Made by a program: the position numbers and the translations under genes
From: an uncultured Verrucomicrobiales bacterium
Lineage (GTDB): Bacteria; Verrucomicrobiota; Verrucomicrobiia; Verrucomicrobiales; Akkermansiaceae
Length of the DNA: 32,730 bases
Assembly: GCA_937885815.1 (NCBI GenBank)
Contig: CALABM010000191.1
Coordinates: 1 to 32,730, forward strand
Reading direction: 5' to 3'
In this document: one piece after another, positions 24,084-31,007 of the stretch
Numbering within the stretch: the stretch's first letter is position 1
How the letters are laid out: each line of letters begins with the position of its first letter
The notes under the pieces: generated by a model
Database searches by the model: none
Told to the model about the DNA's origin: nothing
Seen by the model: the letters and a program-made list of their open reading frames with translations, nothing else

Positions 24084-24869
24084 ATGAATGCAGTAACTGT
24101 CAGAGATGCCAAGGTGTTCCTTTCCGGGCGCGAGATTCTTCATAACATCAGCTGGGAGGTGAAGCGAGGGGAGCGCTGCTTTATCCTCGGGGCGAATGGC
24201 GCCGGTAAAACCACGCTCGTGCGCATGCTTATGGGCTATGCTTGGCCCGTATTCGGCGCCACGGTGGAGGTGCTGGGCAAGCGCTTCGGTACCGTTAATC
24301 TGCAGGAGCTGCGCAAGCACATTGCATGGGTGAGCCCGCTCATGCACCAGTGGTTGGGAGACCGCGAGTGGACAGGGCGTGAAATGGTGCTTTCCGGGCC
24401 GGATGCCACCATCGGCCTGTACCGTGAGCCCACACCCGCTGAGGAGAGCAAAGCCGCGGCCCTCATGGCCAGCCTGCGTGCTGAGCATCTGATGGACCGC
24501 ACCGTGGCCACCATGAGCAGCGGTGAGCAGGTGAAGGTGCTGATTGCCCGCGCGCTGATGACGGACCCCCAGCTGATGATTCTGGATGAGCCCAGCGTGT
24601 ATCTGGATATTGCCGGGCGTGAGTTCCTGCTGCACACCATTGAGGAGCTCGCCGCCACTCATCCGCAGCTTACCATCATTTTCATTACCCAGCGCATTGA
24701 GGATATACTCCCCGTCTTTTCCCGCGGCATGATATTGAAGCAGGGTAACATCCTTTCCTATGGCTCGCGTGATGAAGTGCTCACGGAGGATAACCTCCGC
24801 GCGGCCTTTGAGCTGGATATCCGCCTCATTAAGGCGCGTAATGGCCGCCTCTGGACGGTGATTGAGTAA
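24084..24869 (+). CDS. Stand-alone ABC transporter-type ATPase (YlmA/ModF-like)
   Basis: 262 residues, a single nucleotide-binding domain. Walker A is ILGANGAGKTTLVRML near residue 35, the ABC signature is ATMSSGEQVKVLIARAL, and Walker B is LMILDEPSVYLDI. At the switch position, where families usually have TH, the sequence is FITQRIEDILPVF, so the H-loop histidine is replaced by Gln. No permease gene is adjacent; it follows rpsB-tsf and precedes a convergent unknown gene. Similar lone ATPases are annotated as ModF or YlmA-like with no fixed role. The start is MNAVTVRDAKVFLSGREIL; the preceding 20 bp hold the tsf terminator, so expression may rely on read-through or an unseen promoter. Confidence 0.85.
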   Translation: MNAVTVRDAKVFLSGREILHNISWEVKRGERCFILGANGAGKTTLVRMLMGYAWPVFGATVEVLGKRFGTVNLQELRKHIAWVSPLMHQWLGDREWTGREMVLSGPDATIGLYREPTPAEESKAAALMASLRAEHLMDRTVATMSSGEQVKVLIARALMTDPQLMILDEPSVYLDIAGREFLLHTIEELAATHPQLTIIFITQRIEDILPVFSRGMILKQGNILSYGSRDEVLTEDNLRAAFELDIRLIKARNGRLWTVIE

Positions 24870-24875
24870 TTAAAA

Positions 24876-24903
24876 CGCCCGTGGGTATGGAAACTCACGG
24901 GCG
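24876..24903. terminator. Hairpin after the ABC ATPase gene
   Basis: CGCCCGTG (24876-24883) pairs with CACGGGCG (24896-24903) around a 12-nt loop. It is flanked by TTAAAA on the left and AAACTTTT on the right, so it could serve both convergent genes. Confidence 0.55.
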
Positions 24904-24946
24904 AAACTTTTGCCGCTTACTTGCAGCCCCTGTGTGTGGCGGGGGA

Positions 24947-25459
24947 TTATTCCTGCGTTTGCAGCAGGTAGGCATTCAGCTCTGCCAGCGCTTGCCGCTG
25001 GGTGGGGCAGGCGCGGCGGCGGTCCCCCAGCGCGAAGCTGCAGCGCGTTTTTCCGCTGAAATGGTAATTCGTCAGCCCCTTGTCACGCAGGTTATCCATG
25101 CGGCGGCGCAGCTCGGTGTAGAAGAACAGGGGCAGGGGGGCCTCCGCTGCCAGAGTATCCAGCTCGATGTCGATGGGCGGCGTCTGTTTGCGCAGGTGCG
25201 CGGCGATGAGTGGCAGGCCAATCTGGTTCAGCAGGTTGCGCATGCGCTCAAAGAGGTAATCTAAGGGCACGGCATGCAGCGGGCAGTTGTTCTCCAAGTA
25301 CATGAGAATGCCGGCGGCTATCTCCTCCTTGAAGGGTAAAGTGGTCCCGGCCTCGGTCGCGGCCTCCTGAAGCACGTTCACGAGCCAGCTGAGGTCATAA
25401 TCCGAGAACACGCAGTAGCCGTTCTGCAGCAGAGGACGCTTGTTTTTGAAGGAAATCAT
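24947..25459 (-). CDS. Unknown protein overlapping and coupled to nrdR
   Basis: 170 residues beginning MISFKNKRPLLQNGYCVFSD. It is helical in the first two-thirds (YDLSWLVNVLQEAATEAG, EEIAAGILMYLENNCP, LFERMRNLLNQIGLPLIAAH), then FFYTELRRRMDNLRDKGLTN and a basic, Arg-rich end (LGDRRRACPTQRQALAELN). No catalytic motif is recognised. The helical first part is faintly like the end of an ATP-cone, but I would not assign it. Its ATG shares one base with the nrdR stop (TGATG), so translation is coupled to nrdR. This points to a role near ribonucleotide reductase control or DNA precursor sensing; that is inference only. Confidence 0.7.
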   Translation of the reverse strand: MISFKNKRPLLQNGYCVFSDYDLSWLVNVLQEAATEAGTTLPFKEEIAAGILMYLENNCPLHAVPLDYLFERMRNLLNQIGLPLIAAHLRKQTPPIDIELDTLAAEAPLPLFFYTELRRRMDNLRDKGLTNYHFSGKTRCSFALGDRRRACPTQRQALAELNAYLLQTQE

Positions 25460-25947
25460 CAGAAGATAAGTTTGCGTTGTAACGGGTCATTCTGGCTCTT
25501 GCGCTCCATGCGGCGAATGAGGTCGATGAACTCTTCCACGTTCGCAAACTGGCGGTATACGGACACATAGCGTATGTAGGCCACGGGGTCTATCCCCTGC
25601 AGCTTTTCAATGACTTTCATGCCGATGATGGAGGAGGGCACCTCGCGCTGGTGATCGCGGTGCAGCTCGGCCACGATTTCATCCGCCGCGTTATCCAGCT
25701 GGTCCATGCTTACAGGGCGCTTCTCGCAGGCCTTTATCATGCCGCGCAGAATTTTTTCGCGGTTCAGCGCTTCGTGTACATTATCGCGCTTCACCACGCG
25801 CAGCTCCGTGCGTTCTATCTGCTCATAGGTCGTGTAGCGGTACTGGCAGCGTATGCATTCGCGCCTCCGGCGTATGCATGTGCCGTCCTTCGACGTGCGT
25901 GAGTCGATTACCTTGTCTTCCATATACCCGCATTGAACGCATCTCAT
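25459..25947 (-). CDS. nrdR: Transcriptional repressor NrdR
   Basis: NrdR is a zinc-ribbon, ATP-cone repressor that senses ATP/dATP and represses ribonucleotide reductase genes. 162 residues, close to the usual 150-160. The zinc ribbon is MRCVQCGYMEDKVIDSR with a second Cys pair in RRECIRCQYRYTTYEQIE. The ATP-cone covers about residues 45-135, starting at LRVVKRDNVHEALNREKILR. The ATG at 25947 is chosen because MRCxxCG is the family start and it lies 7 nt after a -10 box; an earlier ATG at 25959 is itself inside that -10 box. No nrd genes are in the window. Confidence 0.95.
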   Translation of the reverse strand: MRCVQCGYMEDKVIDSRTSKDGTCIRRRRECIRCQYRYTTYEQIERTELRVVKRDNVHEALNREKILRGMIKACEKRPVSMDQLDNAADEIVAELHRDHQREVPSSIIGMKVIEKLQGIDPVAYIRYVSVYRQFANVEEFIDLIRRMERKSQNDPLQRKLIF

Positions 25948-25954
25948 GCGTGCC

Positions 25955-25982
25955 ATCATACCACAACTTATGGTGCCGTCAA
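25955..25982 (-). promoter_or_regulatory. nrdR promoter, predicted leaderless start
   Basis: Minus strand TTGACG (25982-25977) and TATGAT (25960-25955), spacer 16 bp. Seven nt separate the -10 box from the ATG of MRCVQCG, so the mRNA should start at the codon. Confidence 0.62.
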
Positions 25983-25994
25983 TACTATCATGGT

Positions 25995-26009
25995 GCCATA
26001 TATTATGGC
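25995..26009. promoter_or_regulatory. Palindrome upstream of nrdR, possible operator
   Basis: GCCAT-ATATT-ATGGC is a 15-nt inverted repeat 12 bp upstream of the nrdR -35 box. It is A/T-rich in the middle like NrdR boxes, but does not match the published 16-bp pattern closely. It could equally be a chance palindrome. Confidence 0.25.
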
Positions 26010-26103
26010 TCTGTGGGTTGCAAGTATTCCCCTTTTCTAGCTTTTCTTAAATATCATGCCCATGCCAAAAAATAAAAAAAATTGTCATTTTGAAAAATAA
26101 TCC

Positions 26104-26132
26104 TTGCAATGCAGTAGGAAAAGTGGTAATTT
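26104..26132 (+). promoter_or_regulatory. arsC-family gene promoter, predicted leaderless start
   Basis: TTGCAA (26104-26109) and TAATTT (26127-26132), spacer 17 bp. Six nt lie between the -10 box and the ATG at 26139. Confidence 0.52.
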
Positions 26133-26138
26133 GTGCTC

Positions 26139-26501
26139 ATGAACACGCAGTTTATCGAATATCCCAAGTGCAGCACCTGCCGGAAGGCCCGTACATGGCT
26201 TCAGGAGCAGGGGGTGGAGTTTACCGGGCGTCACATCGTGGAGCAGGCTCCCACAGCCGAGGAACTGCGCAGCTGGTGGCAGGCAAGCGGGCTGCCCCTC
26301 AAGAAGTTTTTTAACACCTGCGGCACAAAATACCGTGAGCTGAATCTCGCCGCTCGCCTGAAGGAGATGAGCGAGGAGGAAATGCTTGCCCTTCTGGCTA
26401 CGGATGGCATGCTGGTGAAGCGCCCTTTGCTGGTAACCGAGAACGGCAGTGTCATTCCCGGTTTTAAGGCAGAAACTTGGAGCACTGCCCTGTGCAAATA
26501 A
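26139..26501 (+). CDS. ArsC/Spx-family thioredoxin-fold protein
   Basis: About 120 residues, the ArsC/Spx/YffB size. The N-terminus MNTQFIEYPKCSTCRKARTWL has a CxxC (C-S-T-C) at the family's active-site position. Downstream are the typical KKFFNTCGTKYRELNL and a region with LVKRPLLVTENGSVIPGF, where the RP pair is family-conserved (RPLL). YffB-like and Spx/MgsR proteins share this layout; dedicated arsenate reductases usually carry other conserved Arg residues, and no ars genes are nearby, so I do not call it arsC. A GTG 6 nt upstream is a second possible start but would lie at the -10 edge. Confidence 0.88.
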   Translation: MNTQFIEYPKCSTCRKARTWLQEQGVEFTGRHIVEQAPTAEELRSWWQASGLPLKKFFNTCGTKYRELNLAARLKEMSEEEMLALLATDGMLVKRPLLVTENGSVIPGFKAETWSTALCK

Positions 26502-26530
26502 AATTTTGTAAGTGATAATTGGAGAGAGTC

Positions 26531-26560
26531 AGGGCCGTCCCCGCTAACGGGGACGGCCCT
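26531..26560. repeat. Perfect 12-bp inverted repeat without a U-run
   Basis: AGGGCCGTCCCC and GGGGACGGCCCT form a perfect GC-rich stem with loop GCTAAC. Neither strand has a T-run directly after it (the right side reads ATTGCTAAAAAAA). It may be a weak terminator for the ArsC-family gene 30 bp upstream, or a repeated palindromic element at the edge of the island. Confidence 0.55.
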
Positions 26561-26725
26561 ATTGCTAAAAAAATACCCCTCAGCCTTCAAAAACGCCATC
26601 AGCGTATCAAGGAAAAACCGGCCGGAGATGACGCTAGAAAAATGTGGGCCGCGGGAGTGTAGGTATCCAAACAGACTCCTCCCGCGCTCGGGCCTCACGC
26701 CATCCCTCATCGAAATACACCCACC

Positions 26726-26976
26726 CAGATTATAGAAGTTCAACGGCTTAGTAGAAAATTCGAAATTTCCGAATTTTCTCATGGTTGATGCTTCTACCAA
26801 CTCTCCATCAGAGTATATATGTTTGATATGCTCGTTGATAGTTGACTTCGCCTTTTGGAACAGCTCAGCCATCTGTTCCTGGGGCAGCCAGACAGTATCT
26901 CCTCAAATGTGACGTCAACATTGGTCAGGCCATCCGTGGTCTGGTATATTAAGATGGGGAAATGATTGTGGTTCAT
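26726..26976 (-). pseudogene. rhuM (virulence RhuM family) remnant, frameshifted and truncated
   Basis: RhuM-family proteins are about 330 residues and are often found inside or near type I restriction-modification loci; their role is not settled. Here the first frame gives FPILIYQTTDGLTNVDVTFE. One base appears to be lost near 26902-26904, after which another frame continues with TVWLPQEQMAELFQKAKSTI and then EFSTKPLNFYNL. Restoring one A gives an unbroken ...VTFEGDTVWLPQ... as the family has. Resemblance stops at NFYNL near 26726; after that the reading goes on into unrelated sequence. So the gene has both a 1-nt deletion and loss of roughly three-quarters of its length. It starts 6 bp after the DUF2971 stop on the same strand. 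Confidence 0.72.
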
Positions 26977-26982
26977 ATTTTT

Positions 26983-27909
26983 CTAATCAACGTGACGATA
27001 TGGAATTTGGGATTGTAAAATGTCGAATCCCATTCCTAATTTTGTTTTCAGGGCCTGCAAGTCGGGGAGAATCGGTCTATCTGCTAGAGTGGGCGAGATG
27101 GTTACACTTTTTACAAGAGCTTTGTCAAAAGGTATCTCTAAGTAGGGAATCAACAGCGCTCTGCTTTCTCTTATTTGGGGAACTATTGACTTTAGTTTAT
27201 CGTCATCATCATACTTTCTTATGCTCACTCTCACTTCTTCTTCTCCCTTAAATGCTGAATGTTTGAAGAAAATTCCAATGTCTTCAAAGACAAAATCAAA
27301 GGCCTTTCCTACTTCTCTGTAGGTATCATGTAATGTATTTGGATTTTTTATATAGCTGTCATAAATCCGAAATAAACGCTCCAGCACATGGTGTACAACA
27401 TTCATCTGCTCTTCTTTGTCGTATAATACCTTAGCCAAAATTACTGGATAATCGCTAAAAAGATTAGGATTATCAAAACCTATACAATATCCATCACTTT
27501 GGGCATTTTTGCTGTAGCAATTCCAAAGAGCTAAAGAATCGGCATTAGAAGAAAATGAAGCAAGATATAAGTCTCTGTCTATATAACCTTTTTTTTTGCT
27601 GTCTCGTTGTACTTCATTTATTTCTCTAACATATTCTACAAATTGAGGTTCGTGTGCATATTTATTTAATGCCTCTTCAATGCAATCATGTACAATAAGG
27701 TTTTCGCTGGTATCATTTAAGCTATCCCAACGTGTAAACCATAGGTTTTCATTGGTCAAAATCCCTAGCATTCCAGCGGCGCTGGTATAGTGGTAAATGA
27801 TAGGATGTTTATTATTTTCTGCAAAACTATTAACAAGCGCGGCCAGATCTTCCCTGCTGAGATTTGCATTTTGCAAAACTGTTTCTATGGTCAGTGCGTT
27901 TTCTATCAT
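26983..27909 (-). CDS. DUF2971 family protein
   Basis: 308 residues. The DUF2971 hallmark is at residues 37-68: IIYHYTSAAGMLGILTNENL and LWFTRWDSLNDTSEN (the family reads LYHYTs...L..I...lw.s....lNDp.E). A second typical block is DLYLASFSSNADSLALWNCY, then a YCIGFD motif and a late HSAFKGEEEVR (family 'K...W..E.E.R'). DUF2971 proteins are frequent in defence islands, but their activity is not established to my knowledge; an ADP-ribosyltransferase-like fold has been discussed for HYT-bearing proteins. It is intact, AT-rich, and upstream of the broken rhuM in the same direction. It diverges from hsdM. Confidence 0.82.
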   Translation of the reverse strand: MIENALTIETVLQNANLSREDLAALVNSFAENNKHPIIYHYTSAAGMLGILTNENLWFTRWDSLNDTSENLIVHDCIEEALNKYAHEPQFVEYVREINEVQRDSKKKGYIDRDLYLASFSSNADSLALWNCYSKNAQSDGYCIGFDNPNLFSDYPVILAKVLYDKEEQMNVVHHVLERLFRIYDSYIKNPNTLHDTYREVGKAFDFVFEDIGIFFKHSAFKGEEEVRVSIRKYDDDDKLKSIVPQIRESRALLIPYLEIPFDKALVKSVTISPTLADRPILPDLQALKTKLGMGFDILQSQIPYRHVD

Positions 27910-28436
27910 TTTTTTATTGCTTGCTTATTTTGACGGGGCTTCATTGAAGGCGGGCGGGCGAGGCACTGGGGGCTGTGGTATTCACCCCTCGGGAAAGGTT
28001 CTCCCATGTGCCCAGAGACCTTTGTTCGCAGTTGCATACATGCCTTCTCATATCTCTATCAATCGTTGGCTGTGAGTAATATAGCACAAAAGTAGTTCGT
28101 AGTAAAGAAAATACAAGCTAATCTCTTAGACCATGGCGCTTTCTCCCAGCGGTGGCGCTAAAGGTTACAAATCATAGAAGATTTTTTTCTAGCCCGCTGT
28201 AAGGATCAGGGGCGTCGAGGATTGAAAGGGGTGCTTTTCCGCTACTTTTTAGAAAGTAGGACAGTTTGCCCGTTTTTTTGTTGCTCAAAGGCCTCATTTT
28301 GTGATATCATGAACTTAGGCCCTTACGCACATGCTTTATCTCACACTCCATTCGGTTGGCTCCTTTTTTTCTGAGAAGCTTTTTTCTCTAATTGATTTAG
28401 CATGACGACTTCATAATAATCTTTTCTACCGCTCAC
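27910..28436. other. 527-bp divergent intergenic region between DUF2971 and hsdM
   Basis: No gene is convincing here. It holds the hsdM promoter at its right end. A small hairpin lies at 28242-28259 (CTACTTT-TTAG-AAAGTAG). A TGGCGCT direct repeat lies at 28134-28140 and 28153-28159. Several T-runs are scattered through it. The left third (27940-28030) is GC-richer than the rest, so the region may be a patchwork of fragments. Confidence 0.5.
28392..28419 (+). promoter_or_regulatory. Candidate hsdM promoter
   Basis: TTGATT (28392-28397) and TAATAA (28414-28419), spacer 16 bp. The -10 box is 17 nt from the ATG at 28437, with no Shine-Dalgarno sequence in between. Confidence 0.45.
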
Positions 28437-31007
28437 ATGAATAAGCAACAGCTCGCTTCTAAAATCTGGGAGTCTGCAAACAAGATGCGCTCCAAAATCG
28501 AGGCTAACGAATATAAGGACTATATTCTAGGTTTTATTTTCTACAAGTTCCTTTCTGATAAGGAAACTAAGTACTTGAAGGATAATGGCTGGACAGAGGA
28601 AGACCTGCCCTCCGTTACAGAGGATGATACTGAAACTGTAGATTATATCCGGCAGAATATCGGCTACTTTATTTCCTACGACAATCTGTTTTCTACTTGG
28701 ATTGCCAAAGGCAACGATTTCAATGCCTCCAATGTAACGGATGCGCTTTCTGCTTTTAGTCGCCTTATCAATCCGACACACAAGAAGGTCTTTGACAAGG
28801 TATTTGCAACCTTGGAAACAGGCTTGTCCAAGTTGGGTGAATCTTCCGGTGCTCGTACTAAAGCCATTCGTGACCTCTTGTACCTGATTAAGGACATCCC
28901 GATGGACGGCAAGCAGGACTACGATGTGCTTGGCTTCATCTACGAGTATCTGATTAGCAACTTTGCAGCCAATGCCGGTAAGAAAGCTGGCGAGTTCTAC
29001 ACCCCCCACGAGGTATCCTTGCTGATGTCGGAGATTGTAGCAGACCATCTCAAGGATAGGAAAGAGATTAAGATTTACGACCCTACCAGCGGCTCCGGTT
29101 CATTGCTTATCAATATCGGCAAGTGCGTAGCTCGCTACATGGAGGGCGATGACAACATCAAGTATTTCGCTCAGGAGCTTAAGGAAAACACCTACAACCT
29201 GACGCGAATGAACCTCGTTATGAGAGGCATCTTGCCGGACAACATCGTCACGCGCAATGGCGATACGCTGGAAGAGGACTGGCCGTACTTCGATGAAAAT
29301 GACCCGGTCAACACCTACGACCCTCTCTATGTGGATGCTGTGGTTTCCAACCCGCCCTACTCTCAAGCATGGAACCCTGCTGATAAGGAAGCTGACCCCC
29401 GTTATGCCCGCTTCGGTCTTGCGCCTAAGGGAAAAGCTGACTACGCTTTCCTGTTGCATGACCTGTACCACCTGAAGAGTGATGGTATCATGACCATTGT
29501 TCTCCCTCATGGCGTTCTGTTCCGAGGTGGCGAAGAAGGTTCTATTCGTAAGAATCTTATAGAAAACAACCACATTGATGCCATTATCGGACTTCCCGCC
29601 AACATTTTCTTTGGCACCGGAATCCCCACAATTATCATGGTGTTGAAGCAGAAGCGCGACAATACTGATGTTCTTATCGTGGATGCCTCCAAGGGCTTTG
29701 CTAAAGTGGGCAAGAACAACGTGCTGCGAGCATGCGATATCAAAAAAATTGTGGATGTCGTGACCTCTCGCTCGGATATGGAAAAGTTCGCTCGTGTGGT
29801 AAGCCGTGATGAGATTCGTGCGAATGAATACAACCTCAATATACCGCGATACGTTGACTCTTCTGATCAGGCAGAAAGCTGGGATATTTATGCATCCATG
29901 TTCGGCGGTATTCCGGAATCTGAGCTTGCCGACCTCCACGAATACTGGGCTGCGTTCCCGAACCTGAAAGGCGATTTGTTCGCGTCTGTCAATACAGCTT
30001 ACTGCCAGCCGCGAGTTGAGGGAATGAAGGAGGCCGTCTTCTCGCATCCTGATGTTGTTTCATTCACCGAAAAATATGCAGCTTCATTCGCTGATTTTGA
30101 GTCGTATCTCTCCGCTGAATTGCTGGATGGCATGCAAACGCTCAATCCAACAAAACAGGAAGCTATACTCAGCGATGACATCTTTGCCCGCTTAGGCGAT
30201 ATTCCCCTGCTGGATAAATACACAGCATACCAGCTTTTGGATGACATCTGGAAGAAAATTGCCGTAGACCTCGAAATTATCCAGACTGAAGGCTTTGCCG
30301 CCGTTAAGCAGGTTGACCCGAATATGGTTGTCAAGAAGAAGGACGGCAAAGACCTGGAAGTTCAGGAGGGCTGGATTGGTCATGTTATTCCGTTCTCTCT
30401 GGTGCAGGAATCGTTGCTTGCCGATTCTCTCGCTTCTCTTCGCAACAAGGAAACGAGATTGAGTGAAATTGCTTCTGAATATGAGTCATTGCTTGACGAA
30501 CTTTCGGAAGAAGAGAAAGAAAAGGATTTCGTCAATGAGGGCAAAGATGCTTTTGTACCTAAGGAGGTTGCAAAAACTGTCAAAACAAAGGATGCAGAGC
30601 CGGAAACCCTTGCTATTCTGCGCAAGGTCAACGCCCTGATAAATGAGGAAAAAACACTCAAGAAGCAGGTTAAAGACGACAGTAAAGAACTCCATATCCT
30701 TACCAAGAAGACTATCGAAGAACTGGATGATGCTCAGGCAAAAGACATGCTCAAGCTCAAGTGGGTTACTCCGCTGGTGGAAAGCATGGCCGGACTTCCC
30801 TCTGCCATCATTACAGACTTCATTGCCAAGCTAGTTGCCCTGAGCAAGAAATACGAAACAACCTTTGCTGAGGTAGACCGCCAGATTGCTGATACTGAAT
30901 CTTCCCTTGCTTCTTTGCTTGGCGAACTTACAGGCAATGAGTTCGATATGATGGGTATCAATGAATTGAGAACTCTAATGGGAGGAGATGCGTATGCTGC
31001 ACAATAA
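28437..31007 (+). CDS. hsdM: Type I restriction-modification system, DNA methyltransferase subunit HsdM
   Basis: HsdM is the N6-adenine methyltransferase subunit of type I systems; two copies join one HsdS to recognise and methylate DNA. 856 residues. The HsdM N-terminal helical domain is at 1-160 (LASKIWESANKMRSKIEANE). GEFYTPHEVSLLM follows, then the SAM-binding motif I YDPTSGSGSLLINIGK near 214 and the catalytic NPPY in VVSNPPYSQAWNP near 305. Classical HsdM is about 500-530 residues; this long form has an extra C-terminal part of about 330 residues, rich in helix and coiled coil, ending in TGNEFDMMGINELRTLMGGD. Long HsdM proteins of this kind are known in gut bacteria. Its end overlaps hsdS by 14 bp. 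Confidence 0.95.
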   Translation: MNKQQLASKIWESANKMRSKIEANEYKDYILGFIFYKFLSDKETKYLKDNGWTEEDLPSVTEDDTETVDYIRQNIGYFISYDNLFSTWIAKGNDFNASNVTDALSAFSRLINPTHKKVFDKVFATLETGLSKLGESSGARTKAIRDLLYLIKDIPMDGKQDYDVLGFIYEYLISNFAANAGKKAGEFYTPHEVSLLMSEIVADHLKDRKEIKIYDPTSGSGSLLINIGKCVARYMEGDDNIKYFAQELKENTYNLTRMNLVMRGILPDNIVTRNGDTLEEDWPYFDENDPVNTYDPLYVDAVVSNPPYSQAWNPADKEADPRYARFGLAPKGKADYAFLLHDLYHLKSDGIMTIVLPHGVLFRGGEEGSIRKNLIENNHIDAIIGLPANIFFGTGIPTIIMVLKQKRDNTDVLIVDASKGFAKVGKNNVLRACDIKKIVDVVTSRSDMEKFARVVSRDEIRANEYNLNIPRYVDSSDQAESWDIYASMFGGIPESELADLHEYWAAFPNLKGDLFASVNTAYCQPRVEGMKEAVFSHPDVVSFTEKYAASFADFESYLSAELLDGMQTLNPTKQEAILSDDIFARLGDIPLLDKYTAYQLLDDIWKKIAVDLEIIQTEGFAAVKQVDPNMVVKKKDGKDLEVQEGWIGHVIPFSLVQESLLADSLASLRNKETRLSEIASEYESLLDELSEEEKEKDFVNEGKDAFVPKEVAKTVKTKDAEPETLAILRKVNALINEEKTLKKQVKDDSKELHILTKKTIEELDDAQAKDMLKLKWVTPLVESMAGLPSAIITDFIAKLVALSKKYETTFAEVDRQIADTESSLASLLGELTGNEFDMMGINELRTLMGGDAYAAQ

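Noticed and set aside
28242..28259. CTACTTT-TTAG-AAAGTAG hairpin considered as a terminator or attachment site
   Set aside because: It is only 7 bp and AT-rich with no U-run, and no matching copy was found elsewhere in the window.
29100..30047. 315-codon minus-strand frame opposite hsdM
   Set aside because: Covers the hsdM SAM and NPPY motifs on the other strand; composition is that of an antisense shadow.
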